Numbered from the stretch's first letter, positions 12,010-24,419 are shown. The stretch: DNA of 64,000 nucleotides from Cervus elaphus (GCF_910594005.1 NC_057847.1:27317001-27381000); one strand, 5' to 3'. The notes: generated from the sequence alone by a model not told the origin. Made by a program: numbers and translations.

Positions 12010-12415
12010 GTTTCTGTTTGCCCCTCCAAATAAACTAGCCATTCTCCACATTTCCCCTTGTCCTGGGAGGCTGACCTGAATTGATGTGGGTGGGTTTCTG
12101 TACCCTCTGCTTCTGTGTCTAGCCAATGGGGAACCCAGCAGGGGTTCGCAGGGAGCCATTCAGGGTCATCACCCCCTTCTCCTGGGCGGGCTAGGCCCTG
12201 GGGAGTAAGCAGCTGCTCTCTAACACTCCCTTCTGGGTTCTGCTGACTTCTCCCTCAGTCAGGTGGCGACAGCTCTGCTGCTGCTAGCCTGGATTCCTGT
12301 ACTATCCCATCCCTCTTTCTGTAATTAGTCTCTTTATAGATAAGCCTTCCATGAATTATCATAATTTGAACTATCTCTTTCCAAGTGAGACTCTGACTGA
12401 TACATTAGCTGGTTC
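12010..12415 (+). repeat. Ancient interspersed repeat of uncertain class
   Basis: The layout 'ccaatggggaacccagcagg', 'ctgctgctgctagcctgg', 'ctttatagataag' and the closing 'agactctgactgatacatta' recalls an old mammalian repeat tail. A distant copy of the same type may sit at 51290-51600. I cannot name the family with confidence. Confidence 0.4.
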
Positions 12416-13089
12416 CATTTCTGCATGAGCAGGTGGCTCAGGATCCCGCAGTACCTGATCTACTTCATCACTGCCTCTCCCTCAACCACACACCTGCGGA
12501 CCCCTCAGGCTTCCCTGTAAGTAGTTGGAAGAAACTAAGTTTTGTCTAACTAACGCTAACTAACACTGTGGGCTTGGCCCACTGCTAGGTCTGCACAGCA
12601 TCCCACACCAGCCAAAAGCGGACTGCCCTGTCACTGCAACCTCTCAGGGCCAGGCCCGAAAGACAGGACTGAAAGCAGATCCTACCAGTGGGTGGAACTC
12701 GGAGTGGAACACCTACATGGACCACGGGCAGCGGCAAATGGGCTGGCTGGTCAGAGACTTGGAAAGAACAAAACTGGATAACTGACGAGGAAGAGGGAAA
12801 TGTGGATAGTCCTTTTTGAATGGGCTTACGGCATGAAGACATTCTGTCCATGCAGATGCGCACCTGAAGGCACCCATGTGAAGACAGCTCTCAGTAATCA
12901 GTGTGACCTGATGGCTGCCCCAGTGCTTGCTTACTGGTCCACTTACAAAGGGGTCATGAGAGCAGGAAGGAGGCTCTGTAAAAGCTCAACAACAGGCTTA
13001 CCCTCGGGAAGGCTGCAGAGGTGTGTGGGCAGCCTGTGTCATGTCAATCCTCCTGTTTTTCTTAGAAATTCATATAAATCTTGCATCCT
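12416..13089. other. Unassigned part of intron 9
   Basis: No exon-like conservation or repeat recognised. Open frames here (for example the one starting at 12800) run into the MIR below and are chance. Confidence 0.4.
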
Positions 13090-13262
13090 AAACAACAACA
13101 CTTACACAGCATCTACTATGCACCAGGTACTGTTAAATAATGTGCTTACATATATTAACTTCATCTTCACAATAATTCAACCTTTAAGGCTGGGGAAACT
13201 GTGGTACTGAAGGGTCAATGATATTCCCACGGCTGAACGGCTAGGATGTGGTGGGGCTGAGG
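13090..13262 (+). mobile_element. MIR SINE
   Basis: Shows the MIR order 'ctactatgcaccaggtactg', 'attaacttcatcttcacaat', 'ggggaaactg' and 'cggctaggatgtggtggggc'. In PDK1 intron 9. Confidence 0.85.
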
Positions 13263-14217
13263 ACGGAGCAGTTTAAGTTTAGAGTCTGGACGAGGACGCT
13301 CTGCTGCTCTCCACAAAGACTCTACAAAATCTGTTTACTACAAAAGGAGCATATCCCTTTTCTCCACTTCTTAGAGTAAGACCAGAATCTAAGAAGACAC
13401 TCATGTTTATTTCACCTTCTCTGTCCTTGGGCACATGGATGCCTACCCATATCTCAGCTAGAGCAATCATTTAAAAGGTTTGGTAAGACATCTGTGCTGT
13501 TTAACTAGAATGTGCCGTGCAGTTTGAATGAAGTCCTTTCAGTGACTTCCTAGGAAAGAGTCTAAAATAAACCCATCTTAGACTGTTTTTTTCATCATAT
13601 TACAAAATAATTCCAGTGTATATGCCAGAGAACCTTCAAAGCCTGGAACAACAAGAGTTTTGGGTGAGAGATTTGGCAAAGCACTTTTCTGAGGGTTGGA
13701 GGACCAGGACTGAGTCCATTCAAAAGCGAATCTTACTAATCTGAAAAGAGGTGACTGATGTTTTTTTTTTAAAGCCATCAACACAATTGTTATTTGAGCC
13801 ACAGGTGATTAAACTGATTAGAACTCTAGTATTACTTCTGGGCCTCAAATATGTAGTCTTTCTAATTACAAGTACTTGAGGGGAAAAAAAAAATACTAAA
13901 GATTGAATCAGTGTTGACAAAATACTAGTAAAGCTGGTAATTTAGACTTCACATTAGTAACAGTATATCAAAATGTGGTTTACCACATGGACACTACTGA
14001 CCCACCACTATCAAGCTTGGCAATAAGAACTCTAAAACCCTTATCATTTTAAAAAAAGCATTTCAAAAGCTATAAATTTAGGGGAAAGTGTTGTTGCTGT
14101 TTTTCTCTAATAGCTTCCCTTCATCCTGTTTGTGAACCCCACACAATGGCTTACTGATTTATAACCTCTATTTTACCAAGTCACAAAAACCCACTTCACG
14201 ACTTTGTGGTCACACAC

Positions 14218-14328
14218 CAGGGGCACTGCTCGGGACGTCTCCATGCGAGGCCGGGGCGCAGTGGAGTACATGTAGTTAAAGAGTCGGTCAATCTTCCTCA
14301 GAGGAACACCACCTCCTCGGTCACTCAT
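14218..14328 (-). CDS. PDK1: PDK1 exon 9 (G1 box, ATP lid start)
   Basis: A 111-nt exon, phase 0 at both ends, reading MSDRGGGVPLRKIDRLFNYM then YSTAPRPRMETSRAVPL. Asp320 with Gly322-Gly324 is the G1 box that holds the adenine; the rest begins the ATP lid. The acceptor is TTCCTAG. The donor reads CTG|GTGTGTG, a non-consensus run with a second GT two bases on; only the first keeps the frame into exon 10. Confidence 0.95.
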
Positions 14329-14551
14329 CTAGGAAGAGAAAGGATTATGCCCTGTGACCAAGTCCAAGAAACAGCAAAACACCCATGCATGCGGTGTCAC
14401 CATTTAACTGTGGCTGACGAGCCCTGCTTTTCAAAATGAATACCAGGCGATCCAAGTTACAAACATAAACATTTCCCCCACTGCTGGACTTAATCCCTGT
14501 GATACACAAAATTTTAAGATATAAAGAACTCCACTGTGATATAAATTTTCA

Positions 14552-14766
14552 GTGCTGTTGTTTAGTGGCTAAATCATGTTTGGCTCTTTTGCAACCCCAT
14601 AGACTGTAGTTTGCCAGGCTCCCCGTCCATGGGCTTCTCTAGGTAAGAATATTGGAGTGGGTTGCCACTTCCTTCTCTAGGGGATCTTCCCAGCCCAGGG
14701 ATTGAACCTGCATCTCCCAAAAGAGATGGTTCACATGCTCTACCACTGAGACACCTGGGAAGCCTG
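14552..14766 (-). mobile_element. Bov-tA SINE, inverted
   Basis: The plus strand reads the complement: 'gcaaccccatagactgtag', 'ggagtgggttgccacttcct', 'cccagcccagggattgaacc' and the closing tRNA part 'gacacctgggaagcc'. It lies 224 bp inside intron 8 from exon 9. Confidence 0.9.
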
Positions 14767-15544
14767 CTTTCAATGCTGTGGTTTTGTGTAATTACTGCAG
14801 TCACACTAAAGATGCAGGACACAATAGGGAACGGGTTTAGCTTATCTTGGATAACAACAAATTTGTAATTCCTCTCTGACAAGCAGTTTGGCAACCCTAT
14901 TAAACACGCATGTACCCTTTGACCCAACAATGTTTATCTTAAGAAAATTATGAGAAAAGCATGCAAAGTATGTATGAGAATATCCATCACAGCACTGTGT
15001 AGAACAGCTAAAACTGGATTATCACCTAAACAGGGGGCTATTTAACTAAACTAATATACATTCTAAAATAGAATACTATCTTGCCATTAAATATTACGTA
15101 GAACTACATGTATTGGCATGGGATGTTCATAAAATATTGTTAAGTAGCAAAAAGATGGAGAAGCATTTATAACATTCTAATTCCATAAAAATTACAGAAG
15201 TCTATGAATAAATACAATTTTATTTCAATGGAATTATAAGTGATTTTCTTCTTTGGGGGCTTTAGTTTCTTAATTTTTTCCCACAATTACTTCTATTATT
15301 GTAAAAAAGTATAATTTTCATTTTCAGGGAGGAAAAAATAGAACCATTTCATTGTGTTTTAAGAGTCTCATCAATTTCACAGCATAGTCTCCCAGACAAC
15401 TTTCTGGTGAGTTATAAAGGACACAGTTTTTTGTGTTGTTCTTATGTCCTTTTCCAACTCAAATCATACGCTATACTGAATTTGGTAATTTATTTACAGA
15501 TTGTCTTCATTATGTCAATTATGTTCAATTAACATGGAACATAT
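14767..15544. other. Intron 8 segment without clear features
   Basis: AT-rich. 14860-15240 loosely resembles an old L1 3' region ('gcactgtgtagaacagct', 'atactatcttgccattaaat'), but too weakly to call. Confidence 0.35.
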
Positions 15545-15900
15545 TTTCCTAGCTTGTCTTGAGAGTCTCTTGGACTGCAAGATCAAGCCAATTGATCGAG
15601 CCAATAACCCCTAAAGGAAATCAACCCTGAATATTCATTGGAAGGACTGATGCTAAAGCTCCAATACTTTGGCCACCTGAGGCGAAGCGTCAACTCAGAA
15701 AAAGATACGCGTGCTCGGAAAGACTGAGGGCAGGAGAAGGGGGCAGCAGATGATGAGATGGTTGGATTGGCATCACCAACTCAACGGACATGAACTTGAG
15801 CAAACTCCAGGAGACAGTGGAGGATAGAGGAGCCTGGAGTGCTGCAGTCCATGGGATCAACAAGTGTTGGACACAACTTTGCAATCGAACAGCAACAACA
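15545..15900 (+). mobile_element. BovB LINE 3' end
   Basis: Ends the way BovB copies do: 'gaatattcattggaaggact', 'aatactttggccacctgag', 'gatgagatggttggat', 'ctgcagtccatggg' and 'tggacacaactt'. 5'-truncated, in intron 8. Confidence 0.9.
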
Positions 15901-16164
15901 CATTGTATAGCTTTGTCTTCTAATCTACTATAGCTATTTTCTCTTGTCACAAAATCTAAATTGATTCTACTATCTATAATATTAACATGGTTGTGATATT
16001 CAAACAAACCTGCTTTTAACGTATTGCTATATAAATAAAAACCATACTGAATTATATGTAATAAAAAGTCCATTTGAATGGCTTATAGTGTTAGTTGCTC
16101 AATAACAACATATAGTTGAGTTTTGGTTTGTTTTTTTTTTTTTAGTTTTTATAGTCTCAAAATA

Positions 16165-16290
16165 CTTTCAGTTCAGCTCAGTCACTCACTCAGTCATGTC
16201 CAACTCTTTGCGACCCCATTGACTGCAGCACACCAGGCTTCCCTGTCCATCACCAACTCCCGGAGCTTGCTCAAACTCATGTCAGCTGAG
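16165..16290 (-). mobile_element. BovB/Bov-A 3' end, inverted
   Basis: The plus strand begins 'ttcagttcagctcagtcact' and carries 'tctttgcgaccccattgact' and 'ccggagcttgctcaaactc'. Only about 125 bp remain, adjoining the GT microsatellite. Confidence 0.85.
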
Positions 16291-16294
16291 TCAA

Positions 16295-16300
<6 letters not shown>

Positions 16301-16337
<37 letters not shown>

Positions 16338-16350
16338 CACACACACATAT
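16301..16350. repeat. (GT)17 then (AC)n microsatellite
   Basis: Uninterrupted GT repeats at 16301-16334 switch to ATACACACACACAT, so the two halves can pair with each other. Confidence 0.95.
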
Positions 16351-17949
16351 ATTACTCTCACAGTAGAAATTCACAGATATTTTTAAAATAAAAATCTGCT
16401 TTGAAATGCCATTTGAAGACTTGCCTCTGATATGTCTATAATTAGATAATTGCAGTATAAAAATATACAAGAACATTATTAGGAACTTGTATGTAGCATT
16501 ATGCTTGAAATTGTTCTTGGCTATGAATTTGAAGCCCTGTGAAGAAATTTATTTTAGTAAGATGAATAAAGGGCTCTGGGAATTTTCTGAAATGCATCAA
16601 TTTGTTAATTATTCATCCTTCAATTTAATGCTCTGCTACATATTTACTGGTAACAAGAATCAGAAGCGTGGTTCTACAAATATTAAGTAAGTTAAAAACA
16701 AATTAGAATAGATACTAAGATAAGAAGGTACAGTTCAACAAATATTTTTTGTGATTTTCCTTAACCTTCTGGCCAGAAACAGTACAGCAATCCAGCAGAC
16801 ATGACACAAGAAGTGATTTCTAGCCATGGGACAGTAGGATAAAAGCAGAGTGGAACAGAAAGGCCAGAGGTGCCTTTGAAAAGTGCCATCTCATTAGAGG
16901 TAAAGGGGTCATCTAAGCCATAGGAGCATAGTTAAAAACTGATAAAGGTAACTGCTTTTGCTCTGTAGCCAAAAATGTAATAATACATTGCAACCAAAGC
17001 TGGGGCCAGTTTTAAAGTGGTAAAAAGTGTTTCCACGAAACTTGTTAACAGATATTATACCAGAGAACCTGAGTTCTTTAGGGGAAAGGGAAGGAGGGAA
17101 TAATGAAGAGACAGACATTTGGTCTGTGTATCTTCAAGAACGGCACTCTGATGACAAATATATTGTGAAAGAGATGAGGAAATTAAAAAATCTTTGAAGA
17201 CTATTTGAAGAAAAATTTGAGAATCATAGAAACACAAGACTATGTCAAGGGAAAGGAAAGAGAATGTGAAAGTGGAGGGTGGTGTGGAGTCATGTCAACA
17301 GGAAGGCGGAGGAAGAGAAGTTTGCCAATTACTTATAAAGTTTTCTCCTCGGTGCATGAAACCACCACTTCTCAATGTCACGCAACTGAGACCTGCCATC
17401 CCCAATGTCCTGGTTCTCATAACGCTAGGCTCCCTGGCTAACATATGTGGATTTTCAGGTCCAAGGAAACGAACCATTACTAACTTGATGACAGTTCTGA
17501 AGGCAGGAAATTTACTAACCTTGAACTCACCCATAGCTCCCGAAGTTTCTTATACAACAGTGTTTTCAAGGTCAAGTATATTTAAAAAAATTGCCAACAG
17601 TGAATGAATCAAGATGTGTAAGTTTTAATTTATCAGATATGTGGCTATAATACTTATGTCACTTATTGCAATTGGACCAAACACCAAATCTGAAAGAGCA
17701 GTTAGACTTGTAAGTTAGAAAAAAATAATTCTAACTTAGCAGAGGGACAATAAGTTAGAAATGTCAATAATTTGAACAGCGAAAAGAATGGGGAAAAAAA
17801 ATCCAGGTCTTGATCCTGAAAGTCTAGAGTAAGGGGTGGGGTTCAAAGCTCTATGTAAAGAGCTAACAAGGGTAGATGCAGTCATGTGACCTGGATTTGA
17901 AGAGGTAGAGCCTAATACAGCTAAGACCTTTTACAAACACTTCTGGAAC
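16351..17949. other. Intron 8 segment without clear features
   Basis: No repeat or exon recognised. The longest open frame (17242-17607) lacks recognisable homology and is probably chance. Confidence 0.4.
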
Positions 17950-18048
17950 AGTCTGTTCAAGACCCTTATGAGTTTTGCTTTTTTAAAACAGCTTGATGAA
18001 AATATAATTCACATACTATACTATCCACCCATTTAAAGTGTACGATTC

Positions 18049-18240
18049 AGGGGCTTCCCTGGTGGGCCAGTGGCTAAGACTCTATACTCCCAATGCAGGG
18101 GGCCTGGGTTCAATCCCTGGCCAGGGAACTAGATCCCACATGCCGCAGCTACAGTTTGCATGCCATGTGCTGCAATTAAGACCCAGCACAGCCAAATAAA
18201 CAAAAATAAATATAAAAAAATAAACAATGAAATTTTCAAA
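18049..18240 (+). mobile_element. CHR-2-type cetartiodactyl tRNA SINE
   Basis: Begins GGGGCTTCCCTGGTGG, has the tRNA B-box-like 'gggttcaatccctggcc', then 'gatcccacatgccgcagc' and an A-rich end. It is flanked by near-identical 14-bp duplications (18035-18048 and 18241-18254, two mismatches). Confidence 0.85.
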
Positions 18241-18271
18241 AAAGTGTACAACTCTGTGGCTTTTTAACAAA

Positions 18272-18706
18272 CAGGCATACCTCTGAGATATTGCAAGTTA
18301 AGTTCCAGACACCACAAAAAAGCAAATATTGCAATAAACCGATTCACTTGAATTTTTTGGTTTCCCAGTGCCTATAAAAGTTATGTTTACATTTATACTG
18401 TAGTCTATAAAGTGTGCAAAAGCATTAGGTCTAAAAAATGTACATATCCATTAATTTAAAAATAAAAAACAACCAATTAGAATAATATCAAAGATCACTG
18501 ATCACTATAACAAACATGATAATGAGAAAGTTTGAAATATTACAAGAATCGCTGAAATGTGACACAGAGAAATGAAGTGAGCAAATGCTGTTGGTTAAAA
18601 TGATGCTGACAGACTTGGTCAATGCAGGATTGCCACAAAACTTCCATTTGTAAAAAAATGCAGTATCTGCAAAGTGCAATTAAGTAAAACAAGGCAAGGT
18701 ATGCCT
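18272..18706 (+). mobile_element. Tigger-type (mariner) non-autonomous transposon
   Basis: Terminal CAGGCATACCTC at 18272 and GGTATGCCT ending at 18706 are inverted repeats. The interior has 'aattttttggtttcccagtg', 'ctgtagtctataaagtgtgc' and 'agcattaggtctaaaaaatg' as in Tigger1-group elements. It is nested in the inverted L1. Confidence 0.85.
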
Positions 18707-19175
18707 ACATTCATAGGTACGTGCAACCATTTCCCCAGTCAATTTCAGAATATTTTCATTACCTCAAAAAGAAACCCTGGACTCCTAATTGATTACACTC
18801 CTAAGTAACCACTAATGTATTTCTTGTCCTTAATATATTTGTCTGTTCTGGACATTTCATTTAAATGAAATCATATATAATGTGTGGCCTTTTGTGTTTA
18901 GTTTTTTTTTACTTGACATATTTTTAATGTTGTAGCAATCATGTTGTAGCATGCACCAATACCTCACTCTTTTTATGGGCAAATAATATTCCACTATATA
19001 CCACATTTTTGTTGATTTATTATTCAGCTGATGAACATCTGGGTTGTTTTTAGCTCTTGGCTGTTGTGACTAATGTTACTATGAACACTCATTGCTTAAA
19101 TACCTGTTTTCAAGCTTTGTGGGTATATATCTAGGAGTGTAACTGCTGGGTTATCATGAACATTTCTTTAAACCA

Positions 19176-20454
19176 AATAGGCAGATTCCCTTAGCAAAGC
19201 CTGTCAACCAGCACAGAACAAGTCTCTGAGTGCCTAAGAGCTCAGTGAATACTGATCCATGCAGTGATGGATGACCACAAGTAAAGGAATGCAGCTGCAG
19301 ACCAGCATGCTCAAGCACATAAAACAGGAGCAGGAAAAGGTATGAGAAAGACCCTGCTGTAGCACAGATGTCGGCCCAAAGCGGAAGACAGGCGGCTTAT
19401 TCTGAATCAAATAAACCTGAATGGGCAACTGGCTGACATGTAACTAACCAAAAGACACATATTAACATCTGGACTGGAAAAAAGTGACATATTCATATTA
19501 GTTTTTTAGCTAACAGGTAATATTGCCATATGTTTATTTGTGATTCATCCTTTTATATGAATAGCCAAGAGGGATAAATAGAAAAAAGTTCAGAGGAAAC
19601 AGTACAGAGAGCTGAGGCATATTAATTTTTTAAAAAGCAACTAATATTACTATCCTCAGAGTGATAAAAGAGGAAACCAGGACAGAATGCTATGAAAAAA
19701 TAATAAAAATAATAGTTCCTGGGAAATTTATGATAATAGAAATAAAAATTCAATAAGAGTTGGGAATTCAAAGTCAAGAAATCTGAGTAGAATGAAAAGT
19801 TAAAGATATAAAAGACAAGAAGAAAAGATAAGAATAAATTAGAGGGCCATTTCATGAAGCCCAGAGTTTTCGAAGCTATAACTATCAGAAAGATAAGCAG
19901 AAAAGAAGAAAGTACCAAGGAAACAGTGGAAATTCTAAAAGGCCCAGCTCAATGAGTACAAAAAGGCCACTTCATGTCACATCATTATGAAATTTCACAA
20001 CAGAGCCTACCAGGCTTATCCATCCATGGAATTTTCCAGGCAAGAGTACTGGAGCGGTTTGCCATTTCCTTCAGCTACCCAAAAAACTTAGTAGGAAAAG
20101 CTAAGGAATGAGATGTCCATAGGTGCTTAGAAAAACTCAAGGATATCCTGGGGATCTAGAAGGTCATGCTCATGCTCAGGGTTATGTTCAGTAAGGACCT
20201 GAAGAGTCCTAAGCATTCACCTCCACCTGACCTTGAAGCTCTGTACAAGCGGAATGTAAAGGTTAAGTCAAGAGCTTTTAACAGCCTGATTCAACATTGA
20301 AGGTGTGTCCCAAAGTGCACACAGAATCCCTTGACAAAGACTGGGAGAAGGCATTTAAGGAAACTTCAGTTCCATCATTAGTTGACCACTAAGCAGAAAG
20401 CACACACAAGAAAGAATATAGACTTCACAGAATTAGTTTCAAAAAGTCACTAAA
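19176..20454. other. Intron 8 segment: mostly unassigned, with a Bov-tA scrap
   Basis: A 75-bp Bov-tA piece lies at 20005-20080 ('catggaattttccaggcaag'). The text from about 20080 to 20440 ('aagcattcacctccacctga') may be the 5' part of the old L1 that continues at 24.4 kb, but I cannot prove it. Confidence 0.35.
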
Positions 20455-21540
20455 CAGTGTCCGAGAACAAAGGAGAAACTCCAGCAAGACGGTAGGAGGG
20501 GCGAAATTGCATCTAGAATCAAACCCCATACCCACCAGAAACGCTCAGAGGGCTCAAACAAACCTTGCGTGCACCAGGACCCAGAGACCCCACAGAGACT
20601 GAGACAGAACTGTGTCTGAGTGGCTCCTGTGGGGGTACGGGGCGGCAGTGGACTACCGCAGGGGCAGGGGCTCTGGGTGCAGCAGACTTCGGTACGGCAT
20701 AAGCCCTCTTGGAGGAGGCTGCCATTAACCCCACCACAGAGCTGCCAGAACTTACACAGGACTGGGAAACAAACTCTTGGCTGGCATAAACAGAACTCTG
20801 TGCGTACCGGGACCCAGTTCTGGTACTGGTAACCCCAGTGACCACACAAGAGACTGACCCAGATTTGCTCGTAAGTGTCCAGAAGTCTCTGGCAGAGGCG
20901 TGCGTCAGCAGTGGCCTGATGCAGGGCTGGGGGCACTGAGTGTAGCAGTGCATGCATGGGACCTTTTAAAGGAGGTCTGTCTTCACTACCTTCACCATAG
21001 TTTGGCCCAGGTAAATAACAGGGAGGGAACACAGCCCCACCCATCAATAGAAAATTGGATTAAAGATTTACTGAACATGGCCCTACACATCAGAACAAGA
21101 CCCAATCTCCCCCTCAGTCAGTCTCTCCCATCAGGAAGCTTCCATAAACCTCTTACCCTTCTCCATCAGAGGGCAGACAGACTGAAAACCACAATCACAG
21201 GAAACTAACCAAGCTGATCACAAGGACCAGAGCCTTGTCTAACTCAATGAAATGAGTCATGCCTTGTAGAGCCACCCAAGACGGACGGGTCATGGTGGAG
21301 AGTTCTGACAAAACATGGTCGACTGGAGAAGGGAATGGCAAACCACTTCAGTATTCTTGCCTTGAGAACCCCATGAACAGTATGAAAAGGCAAAAAGATA
21401 GAACACTGAAAGATAAACTCCCCAGATCGGTCGGTATCCAATATGCTACTGGAGATCAGTGGAGAAATAACTCCAGAAAAAATAAAGAGATGGAGCCAAA
21501 GAAAAAACAACACTCAGCTGTGGATGTGACTGGTGATGGA

Positions 21541-22230
21541 AGTAAAGTCTGATGCTATAAAAAGCAATAATGCATAGGAACCTGGAATGTTAGGTCCATC
21601 AATCAAGGCAAATTGGAAGTGGACAAAGAGGAGATGGCAACAGTGAACATTAACATTTCAGGAATCAGCAAACTAAAATGGACTGGAATGGGTGAATTTA
21701 ACTCAGATGACCATTATATCTACTACTGTGGGCAAGAAACCCTTAGAAGAAATGGAGTAGCCATCATAGTCAACAAGAGAGTCCTAAATGTAGTACTTGG
21801 ATGCAATCTCAAAAACGACAGAATGATCTCTGTTCGTTTCCAAGGCAAACCATTCAATATCACAGTAATCCAAGTCTATGCCCCAACCAGTAATGCTGAA
21901 GAAGCTGAAGTTGAATGGTTCTATAAAGACCTACAAGGCTTTCTAGAACTAACACCCAAAAAAAGATGTTCTTTTCATTATAGGGGACTGGAATGTAAGG
22001 GTAGGAAGTCAAGAAATACCTGGAGTAACAGGCAAAGTTGGCCTTGCAGTACAGAATGAAGCAGGGCAAAGGCTAATAGAGTTTTGCCAAGAGAACGCAC
22101 TGGTCATAGCAAACATTTTCTTCCAACAACAAAGAGAAGACTCTACACATGAACATCACCAGATGGTCAATACCAAAATCATATTGATTATATTCTTTGC
22201 AGCCAAAGATGGAGAAGTTCTATAGAGTCA
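21541..22230 (+). pseudogene. BovB endonuclease region (broken ORF)
   Basis: Begins with 'cataggaacctggaatgtta' (the TWNVRS-type start of the APE domain) and keeps a 148-codon frame from 21613. A frameshift near 21975 removes the continuation (GDWN block visible in another frame at about 21984) and stops follow. No active endonuclease can be made. Confidence 0.8.
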
Positions 22231-22859
22231 GCAAAAACAAGACCGGGAGCTGACTGTGGCTCAGATCATGAATTCCTTATTGCCACATTCAGACTTAAAT
22301 TGAAGAAAGTGGGGAAAACCACTAGACCATTGAGGTATGACCTAAATCAAATCCCTTACGATTATACAGTGGAAGTGACAAATAGATTCAAGGGATTAGA
22401 TCTGATAGAGTGCCTGAAGAACTATGAACAGAGGTTGGAGACATTGTACAGGAGGCAGGGATCAAGACCATCCCCAAGGAAAAGCAATGCAAAAAGGCAA
22501 ATTGGTTGTCTGAGGAGGTCTTATAAATAGCTGAGAAAAGAAGAGAAGTGAAAGGAGAAAAGGAAAGATATTCCCATTTGAATGCAAGAGTTCCAAAGAA
22601 AAGCAAGGAGAGATAAGAAAGCCTTCCTCAGCTATCAGTGTAAAGAAATAGAGGAAAACAACAGAATGGGAAAGACTAGAGATCTCTTCAAGATAATTAG
22701 AGATACCAAGGGAACTTTTCATGCAAAGATGGGCACAATAAAGGACAGAAATGGTATGGACCTAACAGAAGCAGAAGATATTAAGAAGAGGTGGCAAGAA
22801 TACACAGAAGAACTATACAAAAAGATCTTCACGACCCAGATAATCACGATGGTGTGATC

Positions 22860-23640
22860 ACCAACCTAGAGCCAGACATCCTGGAATGTGAAGTCAAGTG
22901 GGCCTTCAGAAGCATCACTGCAAACAAAGCTAGTGGAGGTGATGGAATTCTAGTTGAGCTATTTCAAATCCTAAATGATGCTGTGAAAGTGCGTACTCAA
23001 TATGCCAGAAAATCTGGAGAACTCAGCAGTGGGCACAGGACTGGAAAAGGTCGGTTTTCACTCCAATCCCAAAGAAAGGCAATGTCAAAGAATGCTCAAA
23101 CTATCGCACAATTGCACTCATCTCACACCCTAGTAAAGTAATGCTTAAAATTCTCCAAGCTAGGCCTCAACAGTACATGAACTGTGAACTTCCAGATGTT
23201 CAAGCTGGATTTAGAAAAGGCAGAGGAACCAGAGATCAAATTCCCAACATCCGCTGGATCATCAAAAAAGCAAGAGAGTTCCAGAAAAACGTTGACATTT
23301 GCTTTATTGACTATGCCAAAGCCTTTGACTGTGTGGATCACAACAAACTATGGAAAATTCTTAAAGAGATGGGAATACCAGACCACCTGACCTGCCTCTT
23401 GAGAAATCTGTATGCAGGTCACGAAGCAACAGTTAGAACTGGACATGGAACAACAGACTGGTTCCAAACAGGGAAAGGAGTACGTCAAGGCTGTATATTG
23501 TCACCCTGTTTATTTAACTCATATGCAGAGTACATCATGAGACACGCTGGGCTGGATGAAGTACAAGCTGGAATCAAGATTGCAGGAAGAAATATCAATA
23601 ACCTCAGATATTGCAGATGACACCACATTTAAGACAGAAA
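22860..23640 (+). pseudogene. BovB reverse-transcriptase region (broken ORF)
   Basis: RT motifs are present in order: SGGDGI near 22934, AGFRKGRGTRDQ near 23205, FIDYAKAFD at 23302, and GVRQGCILSP at 23477. The frame ends at 'NNLRYCR' because of one extra T at 23611-23612 immediately before the GCAGATGAC of the YADD box. Confidence 0.8.
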
Positions 23641-24419
23641 GCGAAGAAGAACTAAAGAACCTTTTGATGAACATGAAAGGAGTGAAAAAGCTGGCTTAAA
23701 ACTAAACATTAAGAAAACTAAGATCCTGGCATCTGGCCCCATCACTTCATGGCAAATAGATGGGGAAACAATGGAAACAGTGGCTGACTTTATTTTTCTG
23801 GCCTCCAAAATCACTGCAGTTGGTGATTGCAGCCATGAAATTAAAAGACACTTGCTCCTTGGAAGAAAAGTTATAACCAACCTAGACAGTATATTAAAAA
23901 GCAGAGACATTATTTCGCCAACAAAGGTCCTTCTAGTCAAAGCTATGGTTTTTCCAGTAGTCACGTATGGATGTGAGAGTTGGACTATGAAGCAAGCTGA
24001 GCGCTGAAGAATTGATGCTTGTGAACTGTGGTGTTGGCTTCTCCGACACTCTTGAGTGTCCCTTGGACTGCAAGGAGATCCAACCAGTCCATCCCAAGGG
24101 AGATTAGTCCCGAACATTGATTGGAAGGACGGATGCTGAAGCTGAAACTCCAATACTTTGGCCACCTGCTGCAAAGAGCTGACTCACTTGAAAAGACCTT
24201 GATGCTGGGAAAAATTGAAGGCAGGAGAAGGGGACGACAGAGGATGAGATGGTTGGATGGCATCACCGACTCAATGGGCATGAGTTTGAGTAAACTCCAG
24301 GAGTTGGTGATGGACAGGGAGGCCTGGTGTGCTGCAGTCCTTCGGGTCACAAAGAGTCGGACACAACTGAGCGACTAAACTAACTGAACTGAAACAAACA
24401 ACAATCAACTTTAGGGAGC

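Larger units (their letters stand above)
17950..19175 (-). mobile_element. Old L1 3' part, inverted, interrupted twice
   Basis: L1M-type 3' UTR/ORF2 complement is seen at 17950-18048 ('aaaatataattcacatacta'), resumes at 18241-18271 and again at 18707-19175 ('tggacatttcatttaaatga', 'gttgtttttagctcttggct'). A SINE (18049-18240) and a Tigger (18272-18706) split it. Confidence 0.75.
20455..24390 (+). mobile_element. Nearly complete BovB (RTE-clade LINE), inactivated
   Basis: About 3.9 kb covering 5' region, endonuclease, reverse transcriptase and 3' end. An AP-endonuclease-like frame at 21613-22059 contains GVAIIV and IQVYAPTS. An RT frame at 23141-23620 contains FIDYAKAFDCVDHN and GVRQGCILSP. 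A C-terminal frame at 24121-24378 contains LKLQYFGHLLQR. Frameshifts and stops separate them, including one at the YADD motif. The end 'ctaactgaactgaa' is typical. RTE BovB elements are known to have entered ruminants by horizontal transfer. Confidence 0.92.

Noticed and set aside
16123..16386. Frame with a (CV)n run
   Set aside because: Produced by the GT microsatellite.
20439..21047. 202-codon minus-strand open frame
   Set aside because: It lies antisense to the GC-richer BovB 5' region and matches no family; shadow of a repeat.
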